DNA of 64,000 bases from an uncultured Prochlorococcus sp. Lineage in GTDB: Bacteria > Cyanobacteriota > Cyanobacteriia > PCC-6307 > Cyanobiaceae. The position numbers were made by a program, and so were the translations under genes. The notes beneath the pieces were generated by a model. It had not been told where the DNA came from and did no database searches. It saw nothing but the letters and a program-made list of their open reading frames with translations. The stretch lies in contig CACMXO010000001.1 of NCBI GenBank assembly GCA_902617605.1, forward strand, positions 124,001-188,000, in the 5' to 3' direction. Of the stretch, positions 38,594 to 48,120 are shown piece after piece (within the stretch, counting starts at the first letter, position 1; every line of letters begins with the position of its first letter).

Positions 38594-40054
38594 TTATTTT
38601 TTTTCTTTTTTATTTTGAGTTTTTGTAGTTTTTGTGGCTTTTGTTGTTTTGGAGGGTTTGGTTGCTTTAGAAGTTTTTGTGGATTTTGCCGCAGTTTTTG
38701 TGGTTTTTGTTGTTTTGGAGGGTTTGGTTGCTTTAGAAGTTTTTTCTTTTATTTCAGAATTTTCTTCAAGCCAAATTATTGATTTTTCTTTAAGTAAATC
38801 GTTACTTATTACTTCTGTTAATTTTTTAATATCTATTTGTTTTGAAGATTGAGAGATTGCTTCTTCATAATCTTTCATTTTTAAATCAATTTCATCTTTC
38901 TCAATAGTTATGTTCTCTTTTTCAGCTAATGCTTTAAGGGCTAAATTTCTTTGAACATTTTTTTCAGCTTGAGGCCTTGTGGACTCTGCTAATGACTTAA
39001 CTAATTCCGGAGTGAAAGTAGATTTCACATCAAGACCTTGTTGAGCAAATCTTTGAGCGGTTTGTTCAATATTATTCCTCACTTCTATATCAATCATAGA
39101 TTTTGGAATTTCAGTAACTAATTCGTTTGTTAAGGCATCTAATAAAGCTTCAATTTTGATATCTTTTTGAGTTTTTTCAAAATTGTCTTTAAGTTGCTTT
39201 TCAATATCTTTCTTTAACTCTTTTAATGATTCTTTGTTGCCAGACTGTTTTGCAAAATCGTCATTAAGTTCAGGCAATTCTTTTTCCTTAAGATCCTTAA
39301 GATTTACTTCAAATATTGCTTCTTTGCCTCTTGAATCCTCATGAGAATAATCATCAGGAAATTTAAGGTTAAGTTTTTTAGTATCACCAATTTTCATCTT
39401 TACTATTCCCTCAACGAAACCGGGAATCATTTTGTTCTTTTCCAACTCAAGATCCATTGATTCACTTGTTCCACCATCAATCTCTTTACCAGAATCTTTA
39501 TATTTTCCTTTGAAACTAACTACAGCAATATCTCCTAATTTTGCTGCTCTATTGGTAACTGGAATAATGTTTGCAAACTGATTTCTAGATTTTTCTAGCG
39601 CTTCATCTATTGACTTAGGATCAAACTTTGTCTTTGATATTTCAACACTTAGTCCTTTGGATTTTTTAAGTTTTAATTCTGGGGCAACATCAGTTTGAAG
39701 AGTAACCTTAAGTGATTTTTCAGGACTAAACTTTGCAAGTAAAGATTCAAATCCATCTACCAATTCTGGCTCACTTAGTGGCTCTATAGATTTTATTTTT
39801 AACGCTTCTTGCCATGATTTATCAATAATTTTTTCCAGAGCAGAAGCATGTAATTGTGTTATGCCAATTCTTTGGATTAAGACTTGTTTAGGAATCTTAC
39901 CAAGTCTAAATCCCGGAATTTTAGCCGAACGACTGATAGAACTGATTGTTTCATTTACACACGTTTTGCATGTCTCAGATGGTATTTCTAATTCGAATGA
40001 AATTCTACTTTGAGGCAGAGGAGTTGTTTTGACTATTAGTGCATCTTTAGCCAT
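38594..40054 (-). CDS. tig: trigger factor (ribosome-associated chaperone) with repeat tail
   Basis: Trigger factor binds L23 at the ribosome exit and assists nascent chains. The 486 residues contain the N-terminal ribosome-binding domain with the signature GFRLGKIPK, a PPIase domain starting near KLGDIAVVSFKGKY (about 170), and the C-terminal helical chaperone arms. The last 45 or so residues are Lys/Thr/Ser-rich with a 22-residue unit repeated twice, not part of the usual fold. It is divergent from asd and heads the tig-clpP-clpX set. Confidence 0.95.
   Translation of the reverse strand: MAKDALIVKTTPLPQSRISFELEIPSETCKTCVNETISSISRSAKIPGFRLGKIPKQVLIQRIGITQLHASALEKIIDKSWQEALKIKSIEPLSEPELVDGFESLLAKFSPEKSLKVTLQTDVAPELKLKKSKGLSVEISKTKFDPKSIDEALEKSRNQFANIIPVTNRAAKLGDIAVVSFKGKYKDSGKEIDGGTSESMDLELEKNKMIPGFVEGIVKMKIGDTKKLNLKFPDDYSHEDSRGKEAIFEVNLKDLKEKELPELNDDFAKQSGNKESLKELKKDIEKQLKDNFEKTQKDIKIEALLDALTNELVTEIPKSMIDIEVRNNIEQTAQRFAQQGLDVKSTFTPELVKSLAESTRPQAEKNVQRNLALKALAEKENITIEKDEIDLKMKDYEEAISQSSKQIDIKKLTEVISNDLLKEKSIIWLEENSEIKEKTSKATKPSKTTKTTKTAAKSTKTSKATKPSKTTKATKTTKTQNKKEKK
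38609..38740 (-). repeat. two 66-bp tandem repeats encoding the trigger factor tail
   Basis: Two adjacent 66-base units (38675-38740 and 38609-38674 in reading order) each encode 22 residues beginning TSKATKPSKTTK. At least the 38 bases starting at 38641 and 38707 (plus strand) are identical. The second half of the unit has diverged (TTKTAAKSTK against ATKTTKTQNK). The repeat keeps frame, so its number may vary between strains without breaking the gene. Confidence 0.85.
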
Positions 40055-40094
40055 TTTTTTCTAAGTTATTACTATGAACCGAATCTTAATTATT

Positions 40095-40107
40095 TCACAT
40101 TATGTGA
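40095..40107. promoter_or_regulatory. 13-base inverted repeat in the tig/asd divergent gap
   Basis: TCACAT-T-ATGTGA is a perfect inverted repeat with a one-base centre, lying 41 bases before the tig start and 72 bases before asd. It could be an operator or a chance palindrome. It does not match the NtcA pattern GTA-N8-TAC. Confidence 0.3.
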
Positions 40108-40178
40108 TTTCCTTGAAAGTTAATTTTTTGATAAAGTAAAAAAAATAGTCAATCTATTTATAAAAATCATTTTAAAGT

Positions 40179-41210
40179 GTGAGAAAATCTCCGTATTTGC
40201 CTAATAGGCCATTAAAAGTTGCTGTTTTAGGTTCTTCAGGTGCTGTGGGATCTGAATTGCTAAAAATTCTTGAACAACGTGATTTCCCAGTATCAGAATT
40301 GGTCTTGCTTTCATCAGAGCGATCAGAAGGAAAAAAAATTATTTGGAAAGATGAAGAATTAGTTACAAAAAAAACAACTAAGGAAGAATTTAAGAATCTT
40401 GATTTAGTTTTGGCTTCAGCTGGCGGAAGTATTTCAAAAAAATGGTTGTCTACCATTATTGATCAAAATGCTTTACTTATAGATAATTCAAGTGCTTTTA
40501 GATTAGATAAGAACGTTCCTCTTATAGTCCCTGAAGTTAATGCTAGTGACGTACTTAATCATGATGGAGTAATAGCGAATCCAAACTGCACTACCATTTT
40601 GTTGACATTAGTTTTAGCGCCATTAAACAAACTTTCGACTATACAAAGAGTTATTGTCTCAACATATCAATCTGTCAGTGGTGCCGGCCAACTGGCGATG
40701 GAGGAACTAAAACTTTTAACTGAACAATATCTTCAAGGAAATCCTCAAAAAAGTGAAGTTTTGCCATACTCCCTTGCTTTTAATTTGTTTTTACATAATT
40801 CCCCTATGCTTTCAAATAATTACTGCGAAGAAGAGATGAAAATGGTTAATGAGACAAGGAAAATATTAAATATTGCTGATTTAAAGCTCTCTGCTACATG
40901 TGTTCGAGTCCCAGTACTGAGAGCACATTCTGAATCGATCAATATTGAATTTGCCGATGTAGTTGAGCCTAAAGATGCTATTGAAGAATTAAAAAAATCT
41001 CCTGGAATTGAAGTTATTGAGGATTACAAAAATAATAGATTTCCTATGCCAAATGACGTTATGGGAAGGGATAATGTTGCTGTTGGCAGGCTAAGAACTG
41101 ATATAAGTCAGCCTCATGGATTAGAATTATGGTTATGTGGAGATCAAATAAGAAAAGGAGCAGCTCTGAATGCTGTTCAAATAGCTGAGTTATTAATTCC
41201 AAAAAAATGA
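40179..41210 (+). CDS. asd: aspartate-semialdehyde dehydrogenase
   Basis: Asd reduces aspartyl phosphate to the semialdehyde, the branch point for lysine, threonine and methionine. The NADP loop is GSSGAVGSE (about 18-26), and the catalytic cysteine is C137 in NPNCTT. The start is GTG at 40179, giving 343 residues. Its stop overlaps the dapA start by 4 bases (ATGA), indicating translational coupling. lysC, which makes the substrate, is 8 kb away. Confidence 0.97.
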   Translation: MRKSPYLPNRPLKVAVLGSSGAVGSELLKILEQRDFPVSELVLLSSERSEGKKIIWKDEELVTKKTTKEEFKNLDLVLASAGGSISKKWLSTIIDQNALLIDNSSAFRLDKNVPLIVPEVNASDVLNHDGVIANPNCTTILLTLVLAPLNKLSTIQRVIVSTYQSVSGAGQLAMEELKLLTEQYLQGNPQKSEVLPYSLAFNLFLHNSPMLSNNYCEEEMKMVNETRKILNIADLKLSATCVRVPVLRAHSESINIEFADVVEPKDAIEELKKSPGIEVIEDYKNNRFPMPNDVMGRDNVAVGRLRTDISQPHGLELWLCGDQIRKGAALNAVQIAELLIPKK

Positions 41211-42109
41211 TTACAGACAAAACTGAGTGTAATAATCCACTATTTGGAAGAATATTGACTGCAATGGTTACTCCATTCACTGAGAATGGAGATGTAGATT
41301 ATGAACTAGCTATAAAACTTTCAAATTATCTTTTTGAGAACGGTTCTGATGGAATTGTGTTGTGCGGTACTACTGGAGAATCTCCGACTCTTTCATGGGC
41401 GGAACAGCATGATTTATTTATTGCGGTAAAAGGATCTTTGGATGCAAGTTGTAAAGTAATAGTTGGAACTGGTAGTAATTGTACAAGCGAAGCTGTGGAA
41501 GCTACAAAAAAAGCTTACGACTCTGGTGCCGACGGTGCTTTGGTCGTTGTTCCTTATTACAATAAGCCGCCTCAAGAAGGTCTTTATAAACATTTTAGTT
41601 CTATTGCTAAATCTGCAAAGGATTTGCCTCTCATGCTCTACAACATTCCTGGCAGGACTGGATGCAATTTATTACCTGATACTGTGAAGAAACTTATGGA
41701 TTTCTCAAATATTCTCAGTATTAAAGCTGCAAGCGGTAGAATAGAAGAAGTAACAGAACTAAGAGCTATTTGTGGCTCCGAACTCTCTGTATATAGTGGC
41801 GACGATTCATTGTTGCTTCCAATGTTATCTGTAGGTGCTGTAGGAGTAGTAAGTGTTGCAAGTCATTTAGTTGGATTGCAATTGAAAGAGATGATTCATT
41901 CTTTTCAAAGTGGAAAAGTTTCCAATGCTCTTGCTATTCATGAAAAACTTCAGCCTCTTTTCAAAGCACTCTTTATGACTACTAATCCAATCCCAATTAA
42001 GGCTGCTTTGGAGCTATCGGGATGGGATGTAGGTAATCCTAGAAGTCCTTTGTCACCTTTAACCAATGACATGAAAAAGCAACTATCTTTTATCCTGAAT
42101 TCCTTATAA
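41207..42109 (+). CDS. dapA: 4-hydroxy-tetrahydrodipicolinate synthase
   Basis: DapA condenses pyruvate with aspartate semialdehyde in lysine and peptidoglycan precursor synthesis. The Schiff-base lysine is K173 in SIKAASG and the proton-relay tyrosine is Y145 in LYNIPGRTG. The GTTGESPTL motif is at 54-62. At 300 residues the length is normal. It overlaps asd by 4 bases, and rnj follows 80 bases later. Confidence 0.97.
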   Translation: MITDKTECNNPLFGRILTAMVTPFTENGDVDYELAIKLSNYLFENGSDGIVLCGTTGESPTLSWAEQHDLFIAVKGSLDASCKVIVGTGSNCTSEAVEATKKAYDSGADGALVVVPYYNKPPQEGLYKHFSSIAKSAKDLPLMLYNIPGRTGCNLLPDTVKKLMDFSNILSIKAASGRIEEVTELRAICGSELSVYSGDDSLLLPMLSVGAVGVVSVASHLVGLQLKEMIHSFQSGKVSNALAIHEKLQPLFKALFMTTNPIPIKAALELSGWDVGNPRSPLSPLTNDMKKQLSFILNSL

Positions 42110-42189
42110 TAGGGATTATATTTAACTTGATAATTAAATTTAAATAAACCTTATTTGATTACAAGCAGGCCTTCATAAACTTCAAAATT

Positions 42190-44175
42190 ATGCAATCAAG
42201 TACAAATTCAACTGTTAATAGATCTACTCATGATTCATCTAGATCTAAAAGTAATACGCCAGCTCTACGAGTAATACCTCTTGGAGGACTTCATGAAATA
42301 GGAAAAAACACTTGCGTTTTTGAATATGGTGATGAATTAATGCTTGTTGATGCTGGCCTAGCTTTCCCATCTGATGGTATGCATGGCGTAAACGTTGTAA
42401 TGCCTGATACAACTTTTTTAAAAGAAAATCAAAGAAGAATAAAAGGAATGATTGTCACTCACGGGCATGAAGATCACATTGGAGGTATTTCTCATCATCT
42501 AAAGCATTTTAATATTCCTATTATTTATGGCCCAAGACTGGCAATGTCAATGCTTAGAGGAAAAATGGAGGAAGCAGGGGTATCTGATAGAACAACTATA
42601 CAGACAGTAAATCCAAGAGATGTTGTAAAAGTGGGACAACATTTTTCTGTTGAATTTATTCGAAATACCCATTCTATTTGCGATAGCTTTTCTTTAGCAG
42701 TTACAACACCTGTTGGCACAATTATTTTCACGGGAGATTTTAAGTTTGATCATATGCCAGTAGACGGAGAGCAATTTGATATTGAAAGGATGGTGCATTA
42801 CGGAGAGAAGGGTGTTTTATGCATGTTCAGTGATTCTACTAATGCCGAAGTTCCAGGTTTTTGTCCTTCTGAGAAGACTATCTATCCCTCTTTAGAAAAA
42901 CATATTGCAGAGGCAAAAGAACGAGTTATCCTTACCACTTTTGCTAGTTCTGTGCATAGAGTGACAATGATTTTAGAATTGGCCATGAAACATGGAAGAA
43001 AGGTCGGTTTATTAGGTAGATCGATGATAAATGTTATTGCTAAGGCAAGAGATATTGGTTATATGAAATGCCCAGATGATTTGTTTGTTCCTATCAAGCA
43101 AATTAGAGATTTGCCAGATAGGGAGACCTTATTATTAATGACGGGTAGTCAAGGAGAACCCTTAGCAGCGTTAAGCAGAATCTCTCGTGGTGAACATCAG
43201 CATGTTCGTCTTAAGACTACTGATACTGTAATATTTTCCGCCAGCCCAATTCCTGGTAATACTATTTCTGTTGTTAATACAATAGATAGATTAATGAAAC
43301 TCGGAGCAAAGGTTGTTTATGGAAAGGGCGAGAATATTCATGTTTCTGGTCATGGTTTTCAAGAAGATCAAAAGTTAATGTTGGCACTCACAAAACCTAA
43401 GTTTTTTGTTCCTGTTCATGGAGAACATAGAATGCTTGTTTGTCATGGGAAGAGTGCGCAAACTATGGGGGTTCCAAAGGATAATATCTTAATTATTGAA
43501 AATGGAGATGTAGTTGAGTTAACACCTAATTCTATTCAAAAGGGTGATCCTGTAAAAGCTGGTGTTGAACTGCTTGATAACTCACGAAATGGGATAGTAG
43601 ATGCTCGAGTATTAAAGGAAAGGCAGCAATTAGCTGGAGATGGTGTAGTAACTGTTTTAGCTCCTATTAGTACAGATGGGAAGATGGTTGCGCCTCCTAG
43701 AGTTAATTTAAGAGGAGTTGTTACTACTGCAGAGCCAAGAAAAATGTCTATGTGGACAGAACGAGAAATAAGCTGGGTCTTAGAAAATAGATGGAAACAA
43801 TTATCCAGACAAACTGGCCCGAATAATTTTGAGGTAGATTGGATTGGAGTACAAAGAGAAATTGAAAATGGTTTATCGAGAAGAATGAGAAGAGAATTAC
43901 AAGTTGAACCACTTATTTTGTGTTTAGTTCAACCTGCTCCAAGTGGAACTCGTGCTTATATTCCAAAGATTACCGAAGAGCAAAACTTCTCCAATAGAAA
44001 TAGAAATAATAATAATTTCCGTAAGAAATCAAACAATAATCAACCTAATAGTTCAAATAACCCACAAAATACCCAAAAAAGTCCAAAAGTTTCACAGAAT
44101 CCATCAGCTGAGACTGCTACAGAAGATTCATTTGAAGGTAGAACAAGAAGAAGAAGATCTGCTGTAACATCTTAA
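42190..44175 (+). CDS. rnj: ribonuclease J
   Basis: A metallo-beta-lactamase/beta-CASP ribonuclease of 661 residues that cuts and trims RNA. The metal site is H91-G-H93-E-D95-H96, with later ligands in TGDFKFDH and the beta-CASP signature region (FASSVHR). After about residue 600 the chain becomes an Asn/Ser/Gln-rich low-complexity tail ending in TRRRRSAVTS; basic tails occur on other cyanobacterial RNase J/E proteins. Its stop shares the bases TTAA with the convergent tilS stop. Confidence 0.95.
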   Translation: MQSSTNSTVNRSTHDSSRSKSNTPALRVIPLGGLHEIGKNTCVFEYGDELMLVDAGLAFPSDGMHGVNVVMPDTTFLKENQRRIKGMIVTHGHEDHIGGISHHLKHFNIPIIYGPRLAMSMLRGKMEEAGVSDRTTIQTVNPRDVVKVGQHFSVEFIRNTHSICDSFSLAVTTPVGTIIFTGDFKFDHMPVDGEQFDIERMVHYGEKGVLCMFSDSTNAEVPGFCPSEKTIYPSLEKHIAEAKERVILTTFASSVHRVTMILELAMKHGRKVGLLGRSMINVIAKARDIGYMKCPDDLFVPIKQIRDLPDRETLLLMTGSQGEPLAALSRISRGEHQHVRLKTTDTVIFSASPIPGNTISVVNTIDRLMKLGAKVVYGKGENIHVSGHGFQEDQKLMLALTKPKFFVPVHGEHRMLVCHGKSAQTMGVPKDNILIIENGDVVELTPNSIQKGDPVKAGVELLDNSRNGIVDARVLKERQQLAGDGVVTVLAPISTDGKMVAPPRVNLRGVVTTAEPRKMSMWTEREISWVLENRWKQLSRQTGPNNFEVDWIGVQREIENGLSRRMRRELQVEPLILCLVQPAPSGTRAYIPKITEEQNFSNRNRNNNNFRKKSNNNQPNSSNNPQNTQKSPKVSQNPSAETATEDSFEGRTRRRRSAVTS

Positions 44176-45182
44176 CTTTTTTCAAAATTTATATAGTTTT
44201 TATCCCAAACAATTTTTAAAAACTGTTGCAGATTAATTTGACCTTTATTCTTTTCATAAATTGAAATTGCTAATTTTGTCAGATTTTTAGAACTACATTG
44301 CTTTGCAGATATTTCTTTTAAAAATCTATTTAAAATTGTGCACCTTGCTTCAATACACATATCATTTAGGAGATTCCTATCGATACCTTTAACATCTTTA
44401 CAATATAAATATGCTAGTTCACTAAGATCATTACGTTCATTATTGTATTTGCTCATTTTTTGGGAAAAATTATTTATCCTTTCAGAACATCCAGGATAGA
44501 TGACTTCTAAGGTAGGAATAATTTTTTTTCTTACTAAATTTCTTTTTAATTTAAGATCTGAATTTGTAGGATCTTCCCAGACTGGGATCTTCATATCATT
44601 GCAAAATTGTTTTGTATCTTCCCTACTGAAAATTAATATTGGTCTTATTAAATAAATTTGATTTTCTATTAATCTTTTACTCTCAATATTACTCAGACCT
44701 GCAAAATTGCTTCCTCTAGATAAATTGAGGATAAATGTTTCTGCATTATCACTACTCGTGTGACCAGTTAACAAATAAATATTATGTTTTTGCTGGTTTT
44801 TATTTAATAAAGTTTTGGCTCTTTCACATAATTTTTTATATCTCCATTCTCGTGCTTTTTCTTCTGAAGAAATACTTTCTTTATTTGCTTGATCAAAAGA
44901 GAATGAAATATTTTTATCTTCGCAATAATCTTTTAATTCAAGAGCATATAGTGATGATTTTTCGTGCCACTGATGATCACCATGCCAAACACTAATAGAC
45001 CAATTATGTAGTTTTTTTAGGTCATTAATTAGGGTTAATAAGGCCATTGAGTCTTGACCCCCCGATATACTTAATAAAATATTGGATCCTTTGGGAATTA
45101 ATATTTTTTTGGTAAGAATCTCCTTATGAAGCTGATGATGCCATGATGACCAATTTTTCTGACTTAATTTTTTATCAGTCAT
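44172..45182 (-). CDS. tilS: tRNA(Ile)-lysidine synthase
   Basis: TilS changes C34 of the minor tRNA-Ile to lysidine so that it reads AUA. The PP-loop SGGQDSMALL is at about 34-43, and the downstream TGHTSSDNAETFILNLSRGS matches the N-type PP-ATPase core. At 336 residues it is the short form, apparently without a full C-terminal domain. In an AT-rich genome AUA is frequent, so the enzyme should be essential. It ends within 4 bases of rnj and is divergent from ycf23. Confidence 0.94.
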   Translation of the reverse strand: MTDKKLSQKNWSSWHHQLHKEILTKKILIPKGSNILLSISGGQDSMALLTLINDLKKLHNWSISVWHGDHQWHEKSSLYALELKDYCEDKNISFSFDQANKESISSEEKAREWRYKKLCERAKTLLNKNQQKHNIYLLTGHTSSDNAETFILNLSRGSNFAGLSNIESKRLIENQIYLIRPILIFSREDTKQFCNDMKIPVWEDPTNSDLKLKRNLVRKKIIPTLEVIYPGCSERINNFSQKMSKYNNERNDLSELAYLYCKDVKGIDRNLLNDMCIEARCTILNRFLKEISAKQCSSKNLTKLAISIYEKNKGQINLQQFLKIVWDKNYINFEKS

Positions 45183-45267
45183 TTTGTGTTGCTCAGATAA
45201 TATTTTTTAAAAAATGCACTGTTTTACTAAAACAATGTCACAATCGGGTAATAAATTCATTAAGTAA

Positions 45268-46044
45268 ATGAGTCTGTTTAATCTTTTGCCACAAAAAATC
45301 AAAGAAGAGTTAAGAAGCAAATCCTTACTCAAAGTTATTTCAGGATTGAATAATTTCGATGTTCAGTCTGTGAAAATAATTGTTGAGGCTGCTTCATTAG
45401 GAGGTGCAGATCTTGTCGATATTGCTTGTAAACCTGAACTCGTTGATTTAGCGCTTAAGAATTCAACACTACCCGTTTGTGTTAGTTCAGTAGTGCCTAG
45501 ATCTTTTCAAGATTGTGTAAAAGCAGGAGCATCATTAATAGAGATAGGAAATTACGATACTTTTTATGAAAAAGGCATTCATTTTTCAGATAAAAACGTT
45601 TTAAACATTACAAAAGAGACGAGGGATTTATTGCCTAATTTTCCTTTATCAGTAACTGTTCCTCATACTATGCCTATTGATAAACAAGTTGATCTTGCTT
45701 TAAAGCTAGTGGAAGAAGGCGTTGATATTATTCAAACAGAAGGTGGTACCAGTTCTACTCCTTACTCTCCAGGGATTCAAGGTTTTTTTGAAAAATCAGT
45801 ACCAACTCTTGCAGCTACGTATGCTATTCATCAAGAATTTAAGAAACAATCTCTGAATATACCAATCATGAGTGCCTCTGGATTAAGCCAAGTAACTTGT
45901 CCACTAGCAATATCCTCTGGAGCCTCAGCAGTTGGAGTTGGATCTGTGGTTAATAAATTAGATGATTTAATATCAATGATTGCGGTTGTTAGGGGTTTAA
46001 AAGAATCTTTGAAAAATTCAATAATTGGAGAAAAAATTTCTTAG
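45268..46044 (+). CDS. ycf23: Ycf23/DUF561 TIM-barrel protein
   Basis: A 258-residue protein conserved in cyanobacteria and algal plastids as Ycf23. The N-terminal KVISGLNNFD, then GGADLVDIAC, IIQTEGGTSS and the phosphate-site-like SGASAVGVGSVV suggest a TIM barrel. A role in transcriptional control by the light-related regulators has been proposed for relatives, but no enzymatic function is established. It is divergent from tilS and lies 26 bases before uvrB on the same strand. Confidence 0.9.
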   Translation: MSLFNLLPQKIKEELRSKSLLKVISGLNNFDVQSVKIIVEAASLGGADLVDIACKPELVDLALKNSTLPVCVSSVVPRSFQDCVKAGASLIEIGNYDTFYEKGIHFSDKNVLNITKETRDLLPNFPLSVTVPHTMPIDKQVDLALKLVEEGVDIIQTEGGTSSTPYSPGIQGFFEKSVPTLAATYAIHQEFKKQSLNIPIMSASGLSQVTCPLAISSGASAVGVGSVVNKLDDLISMIAVVRGLKESLKNSIIGEKIS

Positions 46045-46070
46045 TATAGCGACATCCTTTAGCTACTAGC

Positions 46071-48113
46071 TTGATGAATAACTATAAGCTTCAAGCTCCT
46101 TACGAACCAAGTGGAGATCAACCAGAAGCTATTAAAAAATTAGTTAAAGGGGTAAATAATGGTAAACAGTTTCAGACTCTTTTAGGAGCTACTGGAACTG
46201 GTAAAACTTTTACCATCGCCAATGTAATTCAACAAACAGGAAGACCAGCACTTGTTTTAGCCCATAACAAAACGTTGGCTGCACAACTATGTAATGAATT
46301 AAGGGAATTTTTTCCAAAAAATGCTGTTGAGTACTTCATTTCTTACTACGATTATTATCAACCTGAAGCTTATGTACCTGTAAGTGATACTTACATAGCC
46401 AAAACTGCTTCAATTAATGAAGAAATAGATATGCTTAGGCATTCTGCAACACGCTCATTATTTGAAAGAAAAGATGTAATTGTTGTAGCCTCAATAAGTT
46501 GTATCTATGGTCTTGGTATACCGAGTGAGTATTTAAAAGCTGCAGTCAAATTTGAAGTGGGAAAATCAATAAATCTACGTTCTTCTTTGAGGTCTCTCGT
46601 TGAAAATCAATATACTAGAAATGATATTGAAATTAGTAGAGGTAGATTCAGAATTAAAGGTGATGTTTTAGAAATTGGTCCAGCTTATGAAGATAGATTA
46701 ATAAGAATTGAGTTATTTGGTGATGAAGTCGAGGCTATTAGATATGTTGACCCTACTACAGGAGAAATACTTGAAAGTTTGGAACAAGTTAGCGTTTACC
46801 CAGCGAAGCATTTTGTGACTCCAAAAGAGAGACTTGAGAGTGCAATAAGTGCAATTAGAAGTGAATTAAAAACTCAACTCGATAAATTTTCATATGAAGG
46901 AAAACTATTAGAGGCGCAACGTCTAGAACAACGTACAAAATATGATTTAGAAATGCTTAAAGAGGTTGGTTATTGTAATGGAGTTGAGAATTATGCTCGT
47001 CATTTATCAGGTAGGGAGGAAGGTTCACCGCCAGAATGCTTAATAGATTACTTTCCCAAAGATTGGTTGTTGGTAGTTGATGAGAGTCATGTAACATGTC
47101 CTCAACTTCATGCGATGTACAACGGTGATCAATCTAGAAAAAAAGTTTTAATAGATCATGGTTTTAGATTGCCAAGTGCTGCAGATAATAGACCTTTAAA
47201 ATGTGAAGAGTTTTGGGAAAAATCAAAACAGACATTATTTATAAGTGCAACCCCCGGTCAATGGGAATTAGATCAATGTGATGGTGAATTTATTGAGCAA
47301 GTTATAAGACCAACTGGGGTATTAGACCCGGTAATTGATGTAAGACCAAGTGAAGGCCAAATAGAAGATCTATTATCTGAAATAAGAATTCGAGCTGAAA
47401 AGAATCAAAGAGTGCTTGTGACAACACTTACTAAGAGAATGGCTGAAGATCTAACTGATTTTTTATCTGAAAATAAAGTAAGAGTTAGATATTTGCATTC
47501 CGAAATCCATTCGATTGAAAGAATTGAAATTATTCAAGACCTTAGAATGGGCGAATATGATGTTTTGGTAGGAGTTAATTTATTAAGAGAGGGACTAGAT
47601 CTTCCAGAAGTATCCTTAGTCGCCATTTTAGATGCTGATAAAGAAGGTTTTCTGAGGGCAGAAAGGTCATTGATTCAAACAATAGGAAGAGCTGCCAGAC
47701 ATGTAGAAGGTGTTGCCTTGCTCTATGCAGATAACTTCACAGATTCAATGAAAAGAGCAATATCTGAAACCGAAAGAAGAAGAACTATTCAAAAAAAATA
47801 TAACCAAGTCAATGGTATTACTCCAAAACCTGCAGGCAAAAAAATAGAAAATTCAATATTATCTTTTCTAGAACTTTCCAGAAAACTAGATGCTGGTGGT
47901 TTATCTAAAGATTTAATAAATATAGTTAATAACAAAACTGACGCAATTCTTAGTTCCAGTGATAATCAATGTTTGCTCGAAGAATTGCCTGACTTAATAG
48001 AAAAGTTAGAAATTAAAATGAGAGACGCTGCCAAAGAGTTAAACTTTGAAGAAGCAGCAAATTTGAGGGATAGAATCAAAAAATTAAGACAAAAATTGGC
48101 AAGAAATAATTAA
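46071..48113 (+). CDS. uvrB: excinuclease ABC subunit B
   Basis: UvrB verifies damage and loads UvrC in nucleotide excision repair. The 680 residues show Walker A GATGTGKT (about 39-46), the beta-hairpin region [12 protein letters not shown], the VDESHVT Walker B, helicase motif [11 protein letters not shown], and the C-terminal UvrC-binding UVR motif ([20 protein letters not shown]). Length is standard. No SOS operator is identified in the 26-base gap upstream. It ends 7 bases before the convergent lysC. Confidence 0.97.
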   Translation: MMNNYKLQAPYEPSGDQPEAIKKLVKGVNNGKQFQTLLGATGTGKTFTIANVIQQTGRPALVLAHNKTLAAQLCNELREFFPKNAVEYFISYYDYYQPEAYVPVSDTYIAKTASINEEIDMLRHSATRSLFERKDVIVVASISCIYGLGIPSEYLKAAVKFEVGKSINLRSSLRSLVENQYTRNDIEISRGRFRIKGDVLEIGPAYEDRLIRIELFGDEVEAIRYVDPTTGEILESLEQVSVYPAKHFVTPKERLESAISAIRSELKTQLDKFSYEGKLLEAQRLEQRTKYDLEMLKEVGYCNGVENYARHLSGREEGSPPECLIDYFPKDWLLVVDESHVTCPQLHAMYNGDQSRKKVLIDHGFRLPSAADNRPLKCEEFWEKSKQTLFISATPGQWELDQCDGEFIEQVIRPTGVLDPVIDVRPSEGQIEDLLSEIRIRAEKNQRVLVTTLTKRMAEDLTDFLSENKVRVRYLHSEIHSIERIEIIQDLRMGEYDVLVGVNLLREGLDLPEVSLVAILDADKEGFLRAERSLIQTIGRAARHVEGVALLYADNFTDSMKRAISETERRRTIQKKYNQVNGITPKPAGKKIENSILSFLELSRKLDAGGLSKDLINIVNNKTDAILSSSDNQCLLEELPDLIEKLEIKMRDAAKELNFEEAANLRDRIKKLRQKLARNN

Positions 48114-48120
48114 AAAGAAC

